Shown piece by piece: positions 11,212 to 21,681 of a DNA stretch of 64,000 bases; the first letter of the stretch is position 1, and every line of letters starts with the position of its first letter. Made by a program: the position numbers and the translations under genes. The notes under the pieces were generated by a model. The model was not told where the DNA came from, made no database searches, and worked only from the letters and a program-made list of their open reading frames with translations. This DNA is from Siphonodentalium dalli (taxonomy: Eukaryota > Mollusca > Scaphopoda > Gadilida > Siphonodentaliidae): the NCBI GenBank assembly GCA_032622095.1, contig CP136068.1, positions 181,850,796-181,914,795 on the forward strand. The letters run 5' to 3'.

Positions 11212-11478
11212 GTTCCTTGAGCGGGTCAGTCCCAGACTATGATGGTGATGAACCCCCGAGTTCATCGAGCATGTTAGTCCCAGACTATGATGGTGATTAA
11301 CCCACGAGTTCCTCGAGCGGGTTAGTCCCAGACTATGATATGATGGTGATGAACCCACGAGTTCCTCGAGCGGGTCAGTCCCAGACTATGATGGTGATGA
11401 ACCCACGAGTTCCTCGAGCATGTCAGTCCCAGACTATGATGGTGATGAACCCACGAGTTCCTCGAGCATGTCAGTCCC
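11212..11478 (+). repeat. ~48 bp minisatellite, 5-6 copies
   Basis: The unit includes CAGTCCCAGACTATGATGG and CCCACGAGTTCCTCGAGC. One copy has an extra ATGAT. Copies alternate between GCGGGT and GCATGT before CAGTCCC. Confidence 0.93.
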
Positions 11479-12013
11479 ACCTGCTATGCGTGCAAATAAC
11501 ACTATAACTGACAAAGTCTGATGGAACCCAGAATGTTCAAGATATATAATAGTTCAATAGCTTGAAGCATTCCGGTATATTTCACCTTACCGCCGCTATA
11601 CAGGACGTTATCCACAATGTGGCGCCACCACACACCCTTCATATTTACCCTTCCATTACTGGCTCCCAGCATCGATTGGGGCCTAAACCTAGACACATTA
11701 TTCTCGGCTCACAACTGATTTTGATATCGGTTGGGATGATGCTGTGCTTAGATCGAATCCCGCCCGTTGCCCGTCTATAACGGACGTTCATCCAAAAATA
11801 CATTATACATGTAACCGTGGGGCACGGGCATTCATGTAACCCTTTGAATGCAAGTGATCACCTGGTATGTTCGCGATTAATCTTTCTTCAAAATGATATA
11901 CCATCTACCGTGATAGAAAAAGGTAGAGTGATGATAAGATCGTTTAATGTATTGTTTACAAACATTTTCTGATAGCGCAACAAATCGAAATTCTCTGGAC
12001 AATTAGGCTTTGT
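11479..12013. other. No gene; isolated B-box-like motif
   Basis: AGATCGAATCCCG near 11750 resembles a Pol III B-box, but no convincing A-box or tRNA fold accompanies it. Nothing else recognised. Confidence 0.35.
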
Positions 12014-12043
12014 TTAACTCTTTACCCAACAGAACGGCCCTGT

Positions 12044-12112
12044 GCCAATGCATTCTCTTATATATGCGAGTCGACCATAGGTCGCCTCGCATATATAAGA
12101 GAATGCATTGGC
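12044..12112. repeat. Palindrome P8
   Basis: Complete arms, outer flank CCCTGTGCC, inner flank GGCTTAAC. Confidence 0.95.
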
Positions 12113-12149
12113 TTAACACATTAAAAATTATAAAATTGTTAAAGAATAT

Positions 12150-12215
12150 AATGCATTCTCTTATATATGCGAGGCGACCTATGGTCGACTCGCATATATA
12201 AGAGAATGCATTGGC
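12150..12215. repeat. Palindrome P9 (inner arm tip deleted)
   Basis: The inner arm starts at ATGCATTC without the preceding GCCA, while the outer arm is complete. Confidence 0.93.
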
Positions 12216-12368
12216 ACAGGGCATAACTGTAACTATCACAATGTGGTCAAGGAGCCGGTTCCAATGATATCCATATTTGTATGGTTCTATTGAGACAGAC
12301 CGAAGATATTTTAGGCTGTTGAAGCTTTATTTGGCCGGTTTTGGCCGGTTTGTTGGGTTAAGGGTTAA

Positions 12369-13375
12369 TTACATCTCGTTGCTTTGAAATTAAACTGGCC
12401 TCTGATATATGCATGTGTGATATCATCATGCTTGGGAAAGGCTGCCCTCTATGTTCATATTCGCAAATCTGCCATCTGACCTAATCCGAAGACGTACAAA
12501 CTATATGACTCCCGCCCACGATTCTGGGCGTAACATCCGGTGTAAAAGAGCAACAGAGAGAGACTCGGTCCAACACAGCAACTTATACCCCAAGATGCTG
12601 TGGATCGAGAAGACTTGGTCTATCCTATACACTGAGCTCATCGGATGTTTGGGACTATATTATAGACACGTATGTCGTTAATATAGGAAAGCACGATCTA
12701 TATGGAACTCCACGTTCATTATAAAATAGGTAAGTATTGTCAAGCGTTAATTTCGTATCAACGGTTTGTAAGGAACTGTCAATATTGCTTAGGATATTGC
12801 TATTTAGCATCAATAAATGCATTGTTTAGGTCGTCATTCATCAAAATCACACACATAACGGTTTGTTATCAACAATGCGACTTTAGGGACAAGTAATACT
12901 AATTATTAATCATGTTTTGGTACAAAAACTATGTGTAACTGGTGATTTAAAAGACAAATCGGCAAAACAACCCGACGAAAAATAGCGTTGTTTCATGCCG
13001 TGGCCACGCGCCATATACACCCGCTAAATCGGCAACATGAATGCCAGAATTGTCGATTAATGTACGATAATTGACCATATAAGTAAATTCGGTTTAGCAG
13101 AAGCCGTTCAAACTGCGATATCAAATAAGTCAAAACTTCCCAAAGCCACTATCGCTAACGAGACAATATTGACAGTTCCTGCAACTTGAATAGTAGTTTG
13201 TGGCAACTGCGGTGAACTTTCGGTGGTAGATTGGCTGACTGGGTTTAAGAGGTATATTATGATGACGGGACTCATTCCAACGTCAATAGGATCGGGATGG
13301 AACATAAAGCAACATTGTATTGTCAAAATAACTTTTGGGTCGATGAATCTTTTATTCACTGCTGCAATACGACTA
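12369..13375. other. No recognisable feature
   Basis: Short frames on both strands, none recognisable. No tandem or inverted repeat seen. Confidence 0.5.
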
Positions 13376-13431
13376 TATATGTGACCCGCCATATCAAATC
13401 CAGTCGGAAGTCGGGATTTGTTTTACCCTAT

Positions 13432-13500
13432 GCCAATGCATTCTCTTATATATGCGAGTCGACCATAGGTCGACTCGCATATATAAGAGAATGCATTGGC
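13432..13500. repeat. Palindrome P10 (most symmetric)
   Basis: The centre reads GTCGACCATAGGTCGAC, so pairing extends almost to the axis, unlike the GTCGCC/GTCGAC asymmetry of other copies. Confidence 0.95.
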
Positions 13501-13718
13501 CTAACAATTTTTTTAAATTTTAATATTTTTTTCTTTTATTCTTTAACAATTTTATAATTTCACCCATACAGAGCCCCAGACAAACATGAGCAGAATTCAT
13601 TCTTCTACATGCTTCTATATATGTGTGGGGCTCCCGGCAGGATAATAGATGTTTTTTATTTTATGTCCTAAAAATTGTCAGAAACATTTATTTAAAAAAA
13701 ATGATAAAAAATTGTTAG

Positions 13719-13787
13719 GCCAATGCATTCTCTTATATATGCGAGGCGACCTATGGTCGACTCGCATATATAAGAGAATGCATTGGC
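13719..13787. repeat. Palindrome P11
   Basis: Complete arms. Outer flank GGCACAGGGTA, inner flank TTGTTAGGCC. Confidence 0.95.
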
Positions 13788-13842
13788 ACAGGGTAAAAAA
13801 GTCCCGACTTCCGACTGGATTTGATATGGCGGGTCACATATA

Positions 13843-14439
13843 CGTTTTAGGCTTTTAGCATACATGTTCAATTCTAGGAACATAAATGAACAAATGAAAG
13901 GGATTTGGTGTAACGCTCTTATGGGTAATTGCATATTAAACAGTGTTACTTTACATCTGAACGCCATGAATTTGCAAGCTAATTCATCTGACATTATAGA
14001 AAAACATTGAGACTCCGTGGGTAAAAGTGAAGCATTGTCGCGGCCTTTGGCTAATGCGAGCGATTCGAGGATGATAAGTGTCTGCACGAATCATTCAAGA
14101 ATTGATTATTGTCCCTTTGTCACAAACAATGCTAACACTTTAACATATTTAAACTATATGTGCTCTTCAGTGGTTGATACGTGATTTCCTTCGATTCGAA
14201 TCATCACACTGTTTCCACATCTGCGTGTGTGATGATATAACAAGCAGGTTCAGCCTACATGTACACGGACACACCGTATAGGAGTTTTTTGTCCAACGTG
14301 TAGCATACGAAAGTTGTAACGAAAGGGACTAATCCAATCTTCCGACAACCGAAAGAGCTATCAACGCTTTGGAGAGATTTAAATTTGATTGACGCATTTG
14401 AATAAAGGGAAAAAATGAAGTAATATATATATGTTACAG
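13843..14439. other. No recognisable feature
   Basis: A 131-residue minus-strand frame ending inside palindrome P11 shows no domain. Nothing else seen. Confidence 0.45.
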
Positions 14440-14696
14440 TCAATATGTCAAATCAGTCATTTGACCAATTGCCTAACAGTTTCAGTCATTTGGCCTGATG
14501 ACTGAAATTCAATGCCCTGAATTTGACAGTTTGCCAATAATGGGAATTTTATTTGTAGTCAATATGTCATATTGGCCAAATGACTGAATTTTATTTTAGA
14601 CAATATGTCAAATTGGCCAAATGACTGAAAATCACTGACCTGAATTTGACAGTTTGCCTTATTGCGAATTTTATTTTTAGTCAATTTGTCAAATTA
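14440..14696 (+). repeat. ~120 bp tandem repeat, 2 copies
   Basis: Two diverged units carrying GAATTTGACAGTTTGCC about 122 bases apart. Each also contains GTCAATATGTCA and TTGGCCAAATGACTGA, and the internal GGCCAAATGA motifs add local inverted repeats. Confidence 0.75.
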
Positions 14697-16630
14697 TGTA
14701 TAAACATTACTTTTGTTTTGTTTTGTTGATGAAGGAAGTGTCACTGTGAACAGCTCACATATTGAAATATGTTGCATATTTTTGATCATAAGTTCTTCTG
14801 ATTTTCTTTGTTGAGTTTAAACAATTAATTCCTTACCAAATAGCCCATCACTAAAGACGGCATATTTAACCGGTGGTGTGGGAATACAGTTATATTGAAC
14901 TAGACCATGCGTTACTTAACGGAAATGGCTGCCGTCATTGTCAACTAAGTATGATTGTTCATGTCCGGAAGTCATTTACTTAACTAACTCCAAGGAATTC
15001 GAATGTGTTTGGGTCTGTTTGCTGATGAATAAAACAAATCAATATCGATATTAGCTCAACTGTCAATCTATCGCATGAATAAATGTGTGGTCTGTGTTTA
15101 TGTCTTTCATTGTATATATCGATAACTCGAGTTTAAAGATGGCCTTCCCGGTAGGCTTTACAATAACACGGGTGACTTCAACTGGTATCGAACTGGAAAC
15201 AGTTTTTGTCCATTTAAAATTTTCAATTCATTCCACACTATTTGACCCAACTGTAAAAGATGCAGAAAAACATTGTAGATAGCAATTGTATAACAAAAAC
15301 AAGACATTTACCTTGAAAATTTCACTGCAAAATTTCTTGTTTCCTGATTCAATGTAAACGTGTGCTCAGACTAAATTTTAAAATAATTATCAAATTTGCT
15401 ATTATGTACTAAAATTGTTATTCATTCAGCAAATCAATTTGATGACAAGGCAAATGAATAAAAAAAATAAAATATTGTTGCTTCTAAAAAAATACATATT
15501 TTGCAACAACTAACTTTAAGTTCCCAATTATCATGGTTCCCTGATCCTTAACAGCAGCAGCAAACAACAGGGAAGATCATTATTCAAGACAAACTGCGAT
15601 TATTTGTTTTACCAAAAACACACACCAAAAACACCCAGTTTTGCACCTATATATGTTAGTTAAACGTGTTTTCGAATATTTGAAATCAAATTTAAGAACA
15701 AGATATGTTGGAGGGAGAGAAACTCCCGTTGACATAAGATTTAATAGACCCCGAGAGAAAATTGGGTAAATTAAAAAATATAAACAATTTACACACAGTT
15801 TGCAGGATTGGTGAAAACACTCCATGTAAAATATACAGTAAATACTACTTCACCTATGACATAAATTGGAAACATGTGATAGTGTCTTCCTAACTAACGT
15901 CCGTATCGTGCGCATGATCATGGTCTTTAGTGCACAATCCAGATATAAACGTAAATATTGATTTGGGAGATATATATCAATAATTTGTGTTGACGATAAA
16001 GACAACATTACACAACGTAACATGACTTAATATCCATGTATTTTGAAGTGGGTGATTGAATTTCGAAATGTCGCAAACCCAGGTATCGTACAGATCATCT
16101 ATTGGCTATCGCTGTGTCCAGTTTCTGGAAGCCAGTGGGCATAATATCCATTGAATAATCGCTTGAATAATCCTGATTGAGATTGGACCAGGCTGGCTAT
16201 GCTAAACTGTTGATTGTGTGGGTTAGTGAACATGGCACTCCGTATAAACAAGACACTTTGTGCAGTCAGTACCAAACCATCGATCTGCGTGCTTTATGTT
16301 GAAATTAGTCACAACAGTTACTCACACCTTCACTTTGGAAAATAACAATTAAATACATTATTGTACTATCAAATGCGGATTTCTCAACAAAACATTTCTT
16401 ATGGAGTTCACCTGAATCACAATATGCTTTCTTTTATGGAAATTATATGACTTATGTCTGTATGGGCACACACAGTATGACTTTGGTTTGTAAGTCAGTG
16501 TCACATATTAAAACAAGTCTGCTACCAGTGTCATGTACTACATATGATACATTGCTAGTTATTTTCTGTGAATTTTATGCCGTTTTTATGACTTGTCTGC
16601 CAATTAAAACAATTTAGACTGATTGTGTTA
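14697..16630. other. 1.9 kb with no recognisable feature
   Basis: AT-rich. Frames of up to about 80 residues lack domain motifs. Confidence 0.5.
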
Positions 16631-16720
16631 AACCGTAAGCGTATTATGTGATACCCCCGAAACCGTAAGCGTATTATGTGATACCCCCGAAACCGTAAGC
16701 GTATTATGTGATACCCCCGA
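16631..16720 (+). repeat. 30 bp tandem repeat, 3 exact copies
   Basis: AACCGTAAGCGTATTATGTG followed by ATACCCCCGA, repeated three times without a mismatch, which implies very recent duplication. Confidence 0.97.
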
Positions 16721-17287
16721 AGCTATACAAAACGTCCATGGTAGTCAATCACAAGCTTCGATATTTTATAAGATACCAGTAGTGTGTGAATGATATCGGG
16801 TGTTAATGAACATATTCTGGAATAAATGCATTCAAGTTTCCTAAATTCATATAAAATTATCAACCGATGCCCCCTCCACATACCATCATGTATGCCCTAC
16901 GCTAGGCATCACTCACATTGAAATTGAGTTAATTATAACACACTAGGGGGGGTAATTAGCCCGATGGCGTCCGTCTAACCTCGTCTTGAATGCCACTCGA
17001 TTGGAAATTTTACAATGTTATAAAATCACACTTTGAACTAAACAGCATCACGTATGCGCCAATACAGTTTCAATCTAAAGTGGGATTTCGATAAACGAGA
17101 TAGAACTATAATTTGAAAAAAAGACATGTTCATATTAGCTTTAAAATGTTCTGTATCCGCGCCATATTGGTCATCAGGCCGTCATTCCGTCGATATTTCA
17201 TTTTTAATCTTCCGATTCTATGGGCACATGTCATTCACACGCATATCCATTTCCTGACATTTGGCTGTGAGGTTTGTCCCATTTTGA
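16721..17287. other. No recognisable feature
   Basis: Nothing recognised up to the next family B element. Confidence 0.5.
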
Positions 17288-17556
17288 ATTTACCCTGTGC
17301 CAATTCATTCTCTTATATATGCGAGTCGACCATAGGTCGCCTCGCATATATCAGAGAATGCATTGGCCTAACAATTTTTTAGAATGTTTTTTAAATAAAT
17401 GTTTCTGACAATTTTTATGACATAAAATAAAAAACATCCATTACCCTGCAGGGAGCCCCACCGATATATAGAAGCATATAGTAGAGTGTCGTCTGCTCAT
17501 GTTTGTCTGGGGCTCTGTATGGGTGAAATAATAAAATTGTTAAAGAATACACGAAA
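17288..17556. mobile_element. Family B copy 3 (right half missing)
   Basis: It begins TTTACCCTGTGCC with palindrome P12 (17299-17367), then follows copy 1 through the GGAGCCCCA...TGGGGCTC segment to TTAAAGAATACACGAAA, where similarity stops. The second palindrome is absent. Confidence 0.8.
17299..17367. repeat. Palindrome P12
   Basis: Two arm changes (CAATTCATTC on the left, TATCAGAG on the right) do not compensate each other. Confidence 0.93.
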
Positions 17557-17643
17557 TTGGTACTATACCCATCCTATGTGAGACCTGCTATACTTGCGCG
17601 CTGGTTGTCTATAGTACACATGGCTGTGGTGATAACCCTTGTT

Positions 17644-17750
17644 TGGACCATCGTATATGCACGTGCGGGGTGGGCTAGTCCAAGTTTCTTCCCTTCGATG
17701 TAAAACTTTACGTCGAAGGAAACTTGGACAATGGGTATACATGGTCCCGT
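17644..17750. repeat. Imperfect hairpin
   Basis: GTCCAAGTTTC...CTTCGATGTAAA pairs with TTTACGTCGAAG...GAAACTTGGAC (core 17680-17730), and weaker pairing extends outward to GGACCAT/ATGGTCC. Confidence 0.75.
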
Positions 17751-17754
17751 TCGA

Positions 17755-18135
17755 GTTAAATACATATATTGTACTTGTTCGGTGTGTGAAACTGATCAGT
17801 TAGTAACCAGACGCTACGCCAACTGGAGGAATGTAGCATTTTACTAACATCGCCGAAAATATAAAGCAAATCGACCTTACCACTCCATAGAAAACATCAT
17901 CTGAACTACGCTCAATTGTAAATATTTACTACTCGATTCGGGACGCATCTATCGGTGATTAAACTAACGAAAGTGATTTCGCCATCGAGAGTGACTGCAT
18001 TTAATTAATATATAAGAATGGCGGTTTGGGTTGTCAATTTAGATATAATATTTGTAAAAAATTATTACTTTGAACAAGATTATTCTCCATTTATATTTGA
18101 TCACCTACCGGAGTGTTTCACATCACTTTAATGTA
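17755..18135 (+). repeat. Dispersed repeat C, copy 1
   Basis: About 380 bp shared with 30027-30370 (same strand) and 31213-31569 (opposite strand). Shared landmarks include GCTCAATTGTAAATAT, CGATTCGGGACG and GATTATTCTCCATTT. No coding potential, and no terminal repeats identified. It is probably an old nonautonomous transposon. Confidence 0.8.
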
Positions 18136-18181
18136 GAAGATACATAGGGGGCCGGTTGGTTCGTTGGCATGCCATTGATGG

Positions 18182-18300
18182 AATTCCGTGGTGCAGTGGT
18201 TAGTGCGTTGGACGTGCCTTCGCCGTTAACACAGCTAGATGAGCTCGCAGCCCGCCGCTGTTGTAAAGTGAGTGTTTCACACAGCAGCGGCTTGACCGAA
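18182..18300 (+). mobile_element. Possible tRNA-derived SINE head
   Basis: TGGTGCAGTGGTTAGTGCG at 18189 is a good Pol III A-box and D-arm. A weaker B-box-like GAGCTCGCAGCCC lies about 50 bases downstream. The rest does not fold as a tRNA, and no tail or target duplication is visible. It abuts the hAT-like element. Confidence 0.4.
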
Positions 18301-18319
18301 TTGATCGACTATACATCAT

Positions 18320-18918
18320 GCTAGCAGTCCAGGGTTCGCGTTGCCACTTGCCAAATTTGCCAATGGCAAAAATAATTCACATTTCGCAAAAAATATTTTC
18401 ATTTGGCAAGTCACTTTTTAGTTCCTCAATAAAGTTGACAAATATCGGTCAATCAATACCATTCATTTTAGGAAACTATTACAATATAATTATATTAGTG
18501 GTGTTTATATGGTTTCGGAAAAGTTAAAATCTCAATTAAGATGCAGTTAATCTGGTAAGTTAGTAATATTATCATCGATGGGTGGATGTATTACCAGTAT
18601 TTAGTGTGGTGGCGGTGTTTACATAGCTAATCATCTTGTGATGTTCCCTTGTGATGAAGCAACTCTTCTACCATTTATTGTTCGGTGATTGGTTTATTGT
18701 TGTAAGATAAACTACAATAGATATGCGAGTATAATTATTAACTAACTGCTTTCCTATCGATATCAAACGTTGTTCAAACCCCGAGTGTTGAAACATAAAA
18801 CTCAAATAAGGTTGAAAAAAATGATACTAACAGGGATAACAATTCTGATAGAATTTGGCAAAAAATATTTTCATTTGGCAAAAGTAAATTTCGGTCCAGC
18901 GCGTACCCTGGCTAGCAC
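18320..18918. mobile_element. hAT-like nonautonomous element
   Basis: The left end has CAGGGTTCGCG (18330) and the right end CGCGTACCCTG (to 18910), an 11 bp terminal inverted repeat with one mismatch. Subterminal ATATTTTCATTTGGCAA occurs near both ends, in the same orientation. Flanking GCTAGCAG (18320) and GCTAGCAC (18911) could be an 8 bp target duplication with one mismatch, as in hAT elements, if two extra bases precede the left terminus. No transposase is encoded. Confidence 0.6.
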
Positions 18919-19296
18919 CATCCGCCTTGATTAATGGATTAGTCATTGGTCCACGGAGGAATGCGTTACTCATATAAGCTGTGATACCAAATGTTCTCAT
19001 CACAAGCAACTGCAGAGAAGTGCGACACGTATTAAGCAATGCATTTAAACATTGATAATCTAAATCACAACAGTATATAATGTATGTAATATCTAAATAC
19101 ATTGGACAAATCGTTGAGCTGACTGACTTGAATTGGTTAGTATTGGATATGTTGCAAGTCAACGAGCCAAATACCGGCCAAATAAAGCTTCAACAGCCTA
19201 AAATATCTTCGGTCTTTCTCAATAGAACCATACAAATATGGATATCATTGGAACAGGCTCCTTGACCACATTGTGATAGTTACAGTTATGCCCTGT

Positions 19297-19365
19297 GCCA
19301 ATGCATTCTCTTATATATGCGAGTCGACCATAGGTCGCCTCGCATATATAAGAGAATGCATTGGC
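19297..19365. repeat. Palindrome P13
   Basis: Complete arms, same orientation as P2 and P6. Confidence 0.95.
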
Positions 19366-19444
19366 CTAAAAACAATCTTTTTTTAACACTTTTTACCATT
19401 TGTTCTTACATTCTTTAACAATTTTATAATTTTTAATGTGTTAA

Positions 19445-19513
19445 GCCAATGCATTCTCTTATATATGCGAGGCGACCTATGGTCGACTCGCATATATAAG
19501 AGAATGCATTGGC
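19445..19513. repeat. Palindrome P14
   Basis: Complete arms, inverse orientation to P13. Confidence 0.95.
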
Positions 19514-19582
19514 ACAGGGCCGTTCTGTTGGCCGGTAATTGATTGACACAACTTTATGGAGAGACCCGAAGTGTGACAAACA

Positions 19583-19817
19583 TCTTACACCATTGAGAAG
19601 GACGCGTATCTTACACCATGGAGATGGACGCGTATCTTACACCATTGAGATGGACGCGTATCTTACACCATTACGATGGACGCGTATCTTACACCATTGA
19701 GATGGACGCGTATCTTACACCATTGAGATGGACGCGTATCTTACACCATTGAGATGGACGCGTATCTTACACCATTGAGATGGACGCGTATCTTACACCA
19801 TTGAGATGGACGCGTAT
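19583..19817 (+). repeat. 26 bp minisatellite, 9 copies
   Basis: The unit is TCTTACACCATTGAGATGG plus ACGCGTA. Most copies are identical; exceptions carry GAGAAGG, CATGGAG or TACGATG. It creates nine MluI-like ACGCGT sites and a cluster of CpGs. Confidence 0.97.
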
Positions 19818-20157
19818 ACATTTTCGAGAACATCTGAGTGACAGTGAAATAATAATCCATATATGTTGGGCATATTCCGAAGACCAATACCCTACCCGGA
19901 TGAAGTCGTTCTTATTGGAAATATGGTCCAAAGTTGTGCATTCTCTCTTTCCGAGATATATTTCGTCTACTTTTCTGAACGCCGGTTGGCACATTGGTAG
20001 TTTCCCCCCCTGTTGCAACAGCACAATACACGAATGTAATCACGATAGACCGATTGCAGCATAGGGAGTCGCTGAACGATATTTAGAGTAATAACGGTCG
20101 GCCACATTGAAGGCTAATGGCTGACTGACAGATCATACTCTATTATATCTATAGAAG
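19818..20157. other. No recognisable feature
   Basis: Frames on both strands run in from the minisatellite, without domains. Confidence 0.5.
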
Positions 20158-20430
20158 ATATGTGACCCAGTCGTAAGTCGGAATTTGTTTTACCCTGTGC
20201 CAATGCATTCTCTTATATATGCGAGTCGACCATAGGTCGCCTCTCATATATAAGAGAATGCATTGGCCTAACAATTTTTTTTTATATAAATGTTTCTTAC
20301 AATTTTTAGGACATAAAATAAAAAAAACATCCATTACCCTGCAGGGAGCCCCACACATATATAGAAGCATATAGACGATTGTCGTCTGCTCATGTTTGTC
20401 TGGGGCTCTGTATGGGTGAAATTATAATTT
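20158..20430. mobile_element. Family B copy 4 (right half missing, outer arm kept)
   Basis: It starts ATATGTGACCC and continues AGTCG.AAGTCGG to TACCCTGTGCC, matching the outer arm of copy 2 with about 14 bases deleted. Palindrome P15 and the GGAGCCCCA...TGGGGCTC segment follow, and similarity ends at GGGTGAAATTATAA. There is no second palindrome. Confidence 0.8.
20199..20267. repeat. Palindrome P15
   Basis: One unpaired change (CTCTCATA for CTCGCATA) in the right arm. Confidence 0.95.
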
Positions 20431-20640
20431 GTCATGGAATAATTAAATCCGATAACCCGGATCAATTAACAAACGATAAAGGGCTTCAAGCAAAATTAGC
20501 TATTTTTGTTTTAATCTAACAATTATTGATCAGTTCAATCAGCAGTCGGATCGTGATTTATATTTGTTAACTTAACATAGGGTATGTACGTGAATGCAAA
20601 TTATTGGACGTGTCGGAACTTCATCGAAGTCGTTTCGGCA

Positions 20641-20712
20641 CTTATTTCATTTTCTTTTCTTTTCATATATAGTATTATTTCATTTCCTTTTCTTTTCATA
20701 TATAATATTGTC
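20641..20712 (+). repeat. ~38 bp pyrimidine-rich duplication
   Basis: TTCTTTTCTTTTCATATATA precedes two copies of the TATTATTT/ATATTG spacer. Two near-identical copies. Confidence 0.8.
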
Positions 20713-21017
20713 TTTGATGTTGCATTTATATTCGTTTGTTATGATTCGGTATAGTACATACTAAAGCGTGTTTACATAGTCCAGTAGAACCGACATTGAA
20801 TGCAGATGTTCGCCGTGTGTTGTGCTGTTCCGATCAGCACTCTTTCCTTAGCATTGGCGGATGTGTGCTCTTTATATGTTCAACAACGTTACCATTCGTT
20901 CCACCAAGTGTTTATTTGTGTTACCATGTTACATGTTTTATCACATTTTATTGAAATAAAGAATAAAGAAAAAACTAATTTAGTCTTCATTCATAATTTC
21001 GTTCGTCTGAAAATTAG

Positions 21018-21083
21018 CAGGTGCCGAAAAGTCAAGTGCCGAAACGTCCAGGTGCCGAAACGTCCAGGTGCCGAAACGTCTAG
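21018..21083 (+). repeat. 16 bp tandem repeat, 4 copies
   Basis: The unit is AGGTGCCGAAACGTCC, with a diverged first copy (AAAAGTCA). Confidence 0.92.
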
Positions 21084-21521
21084 CATTCAAAATGTGTATG
21101 ATAATGACTACATCGTATACGATGGCGAGATGCTACATTAGACTCCGTCCATGAACTCATCATCGGCGCTGTCCACCGATTGCAATCTAAAAAAATGGTC
21201 ACCGCAGAAATATTTAGTTGGTGACGGAAACTTATACTCGATTGTGATTTTTCTCGGGCTGATTTTATTTTAATTTCTTATACAATACGGACGCCACGCT
21301 TATAACGTATATATAATGTTTAATGTGTATTATCTTAATTGAATGGCTGAAGCCAGCGAACAAGGACATAATTGAATTTAACCAGTTTTGTGTTTGACTA
21401 TAAACAATCGCCAGAAGTTATTTCGGAACTTTCGTTCGTTATAATGAGGTCACATGGGTGAGACATACGTCCCCTAAATAGTTCCGTTAGCGCTGATTTC
21501 CAATTACTTCACTCAGAATGC
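21084..21521. other. No recognisable feature
   Basis: Nothing recognised. Confidence 0.5.
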
Positions 21522-21681
21522 CCTGAACCCGTAACCCTGTCATGCCTATCTTCTCTCTCATCCTGAACCCGTAACCCTGTCATGCCTATCTTCTCTCTCA
21601 TCCTGAACCCGTAACCCTGTCATGCATATCTTCTCTCTAATCCTGAGCCCGTAACCCTGCCATGCCTATCTGCTCTCTTAT
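21522..21681 (+). repeat. 40 bp tandem repeat, 4 copies
   Basis: The unit combines CCTGAACCCGTAACCCTGTC with ATGCCTATCTTCTCTCTCAT. The last copy is more diverged. Confidence 0.95.

Larger units (their letters stand above)
12014..12368 (-). mobile_element. Family A MITE copy 4 (shortened core)
   Basis: TTAACTCTTTACCCAACA at the left and TGTTGGGTTAAGGGTTAA at the right. Orientation is opposite to copies 2 and 3 (CCGGCC-rich long arm on the right). Palindromes P8 (12044-12112) and P9 (12150-12215) are separated by only ~37 bp, because about 45 bp of the T-rich core next to P9, including its GGCC arm tip, is missing. Confidence 0.88.
13376..13842. mobile_element. Family B copy 2 with outer inverted repeat
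   Basis: The paired-palindrome core (P10 and P11, from TACCCTATGCC to GGCACAGGGTA) is enclosed by a second inverted repeat: TATATGTGACCCGCCATATC at the left and its complement at the right, continuing through a 'CAGTCGGAAGTCGGGA' block. The total is ~467 bp. The inner segment with GAGCCCCA...GTGGGGCTC is inverted relative to copy 1. A separate short-TIR element may have received the core, or the core may sit in a naturally palindromic host. Copy 4 shares part of the outer sequence, so the outer repeat is part of an element and not a chance flank. Confidence 0.82.
19164..19532 (+). mobile_element. Family A MITE copy 5 (ends eroded)
   Basis: The interior matches copies 2 and 3 (AATAAAGCTTCAACAGCC, GATATCATTGGAAC, P13 and P14, T-rich core), but the left end has CAAATACCGGCC without the CCCTTTACCC terminus, and the right end GTTCTGTTGGCCGGTAA lacks GGGTAAAGGG. 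The clean TTAA ends are gone. Confidence 0.8.

Noticed and set aside
2643-14087. Short proteins sharing the peptide NAFSYICESTIGRLAYIREC or its mirror
   Set aside because: They are translations of the 69 bp palindrome, appear on both strands at every copy, and have no conserved context outside it.
910-20267. Regularly repeated palindromes read as a CRISPR array
   Set aside because: Spacing ranges from ~40 bp to several kb, the repeats are 69 bp full hairpins within transposon ends, there are no cas genes and the genome is eukaryotic.
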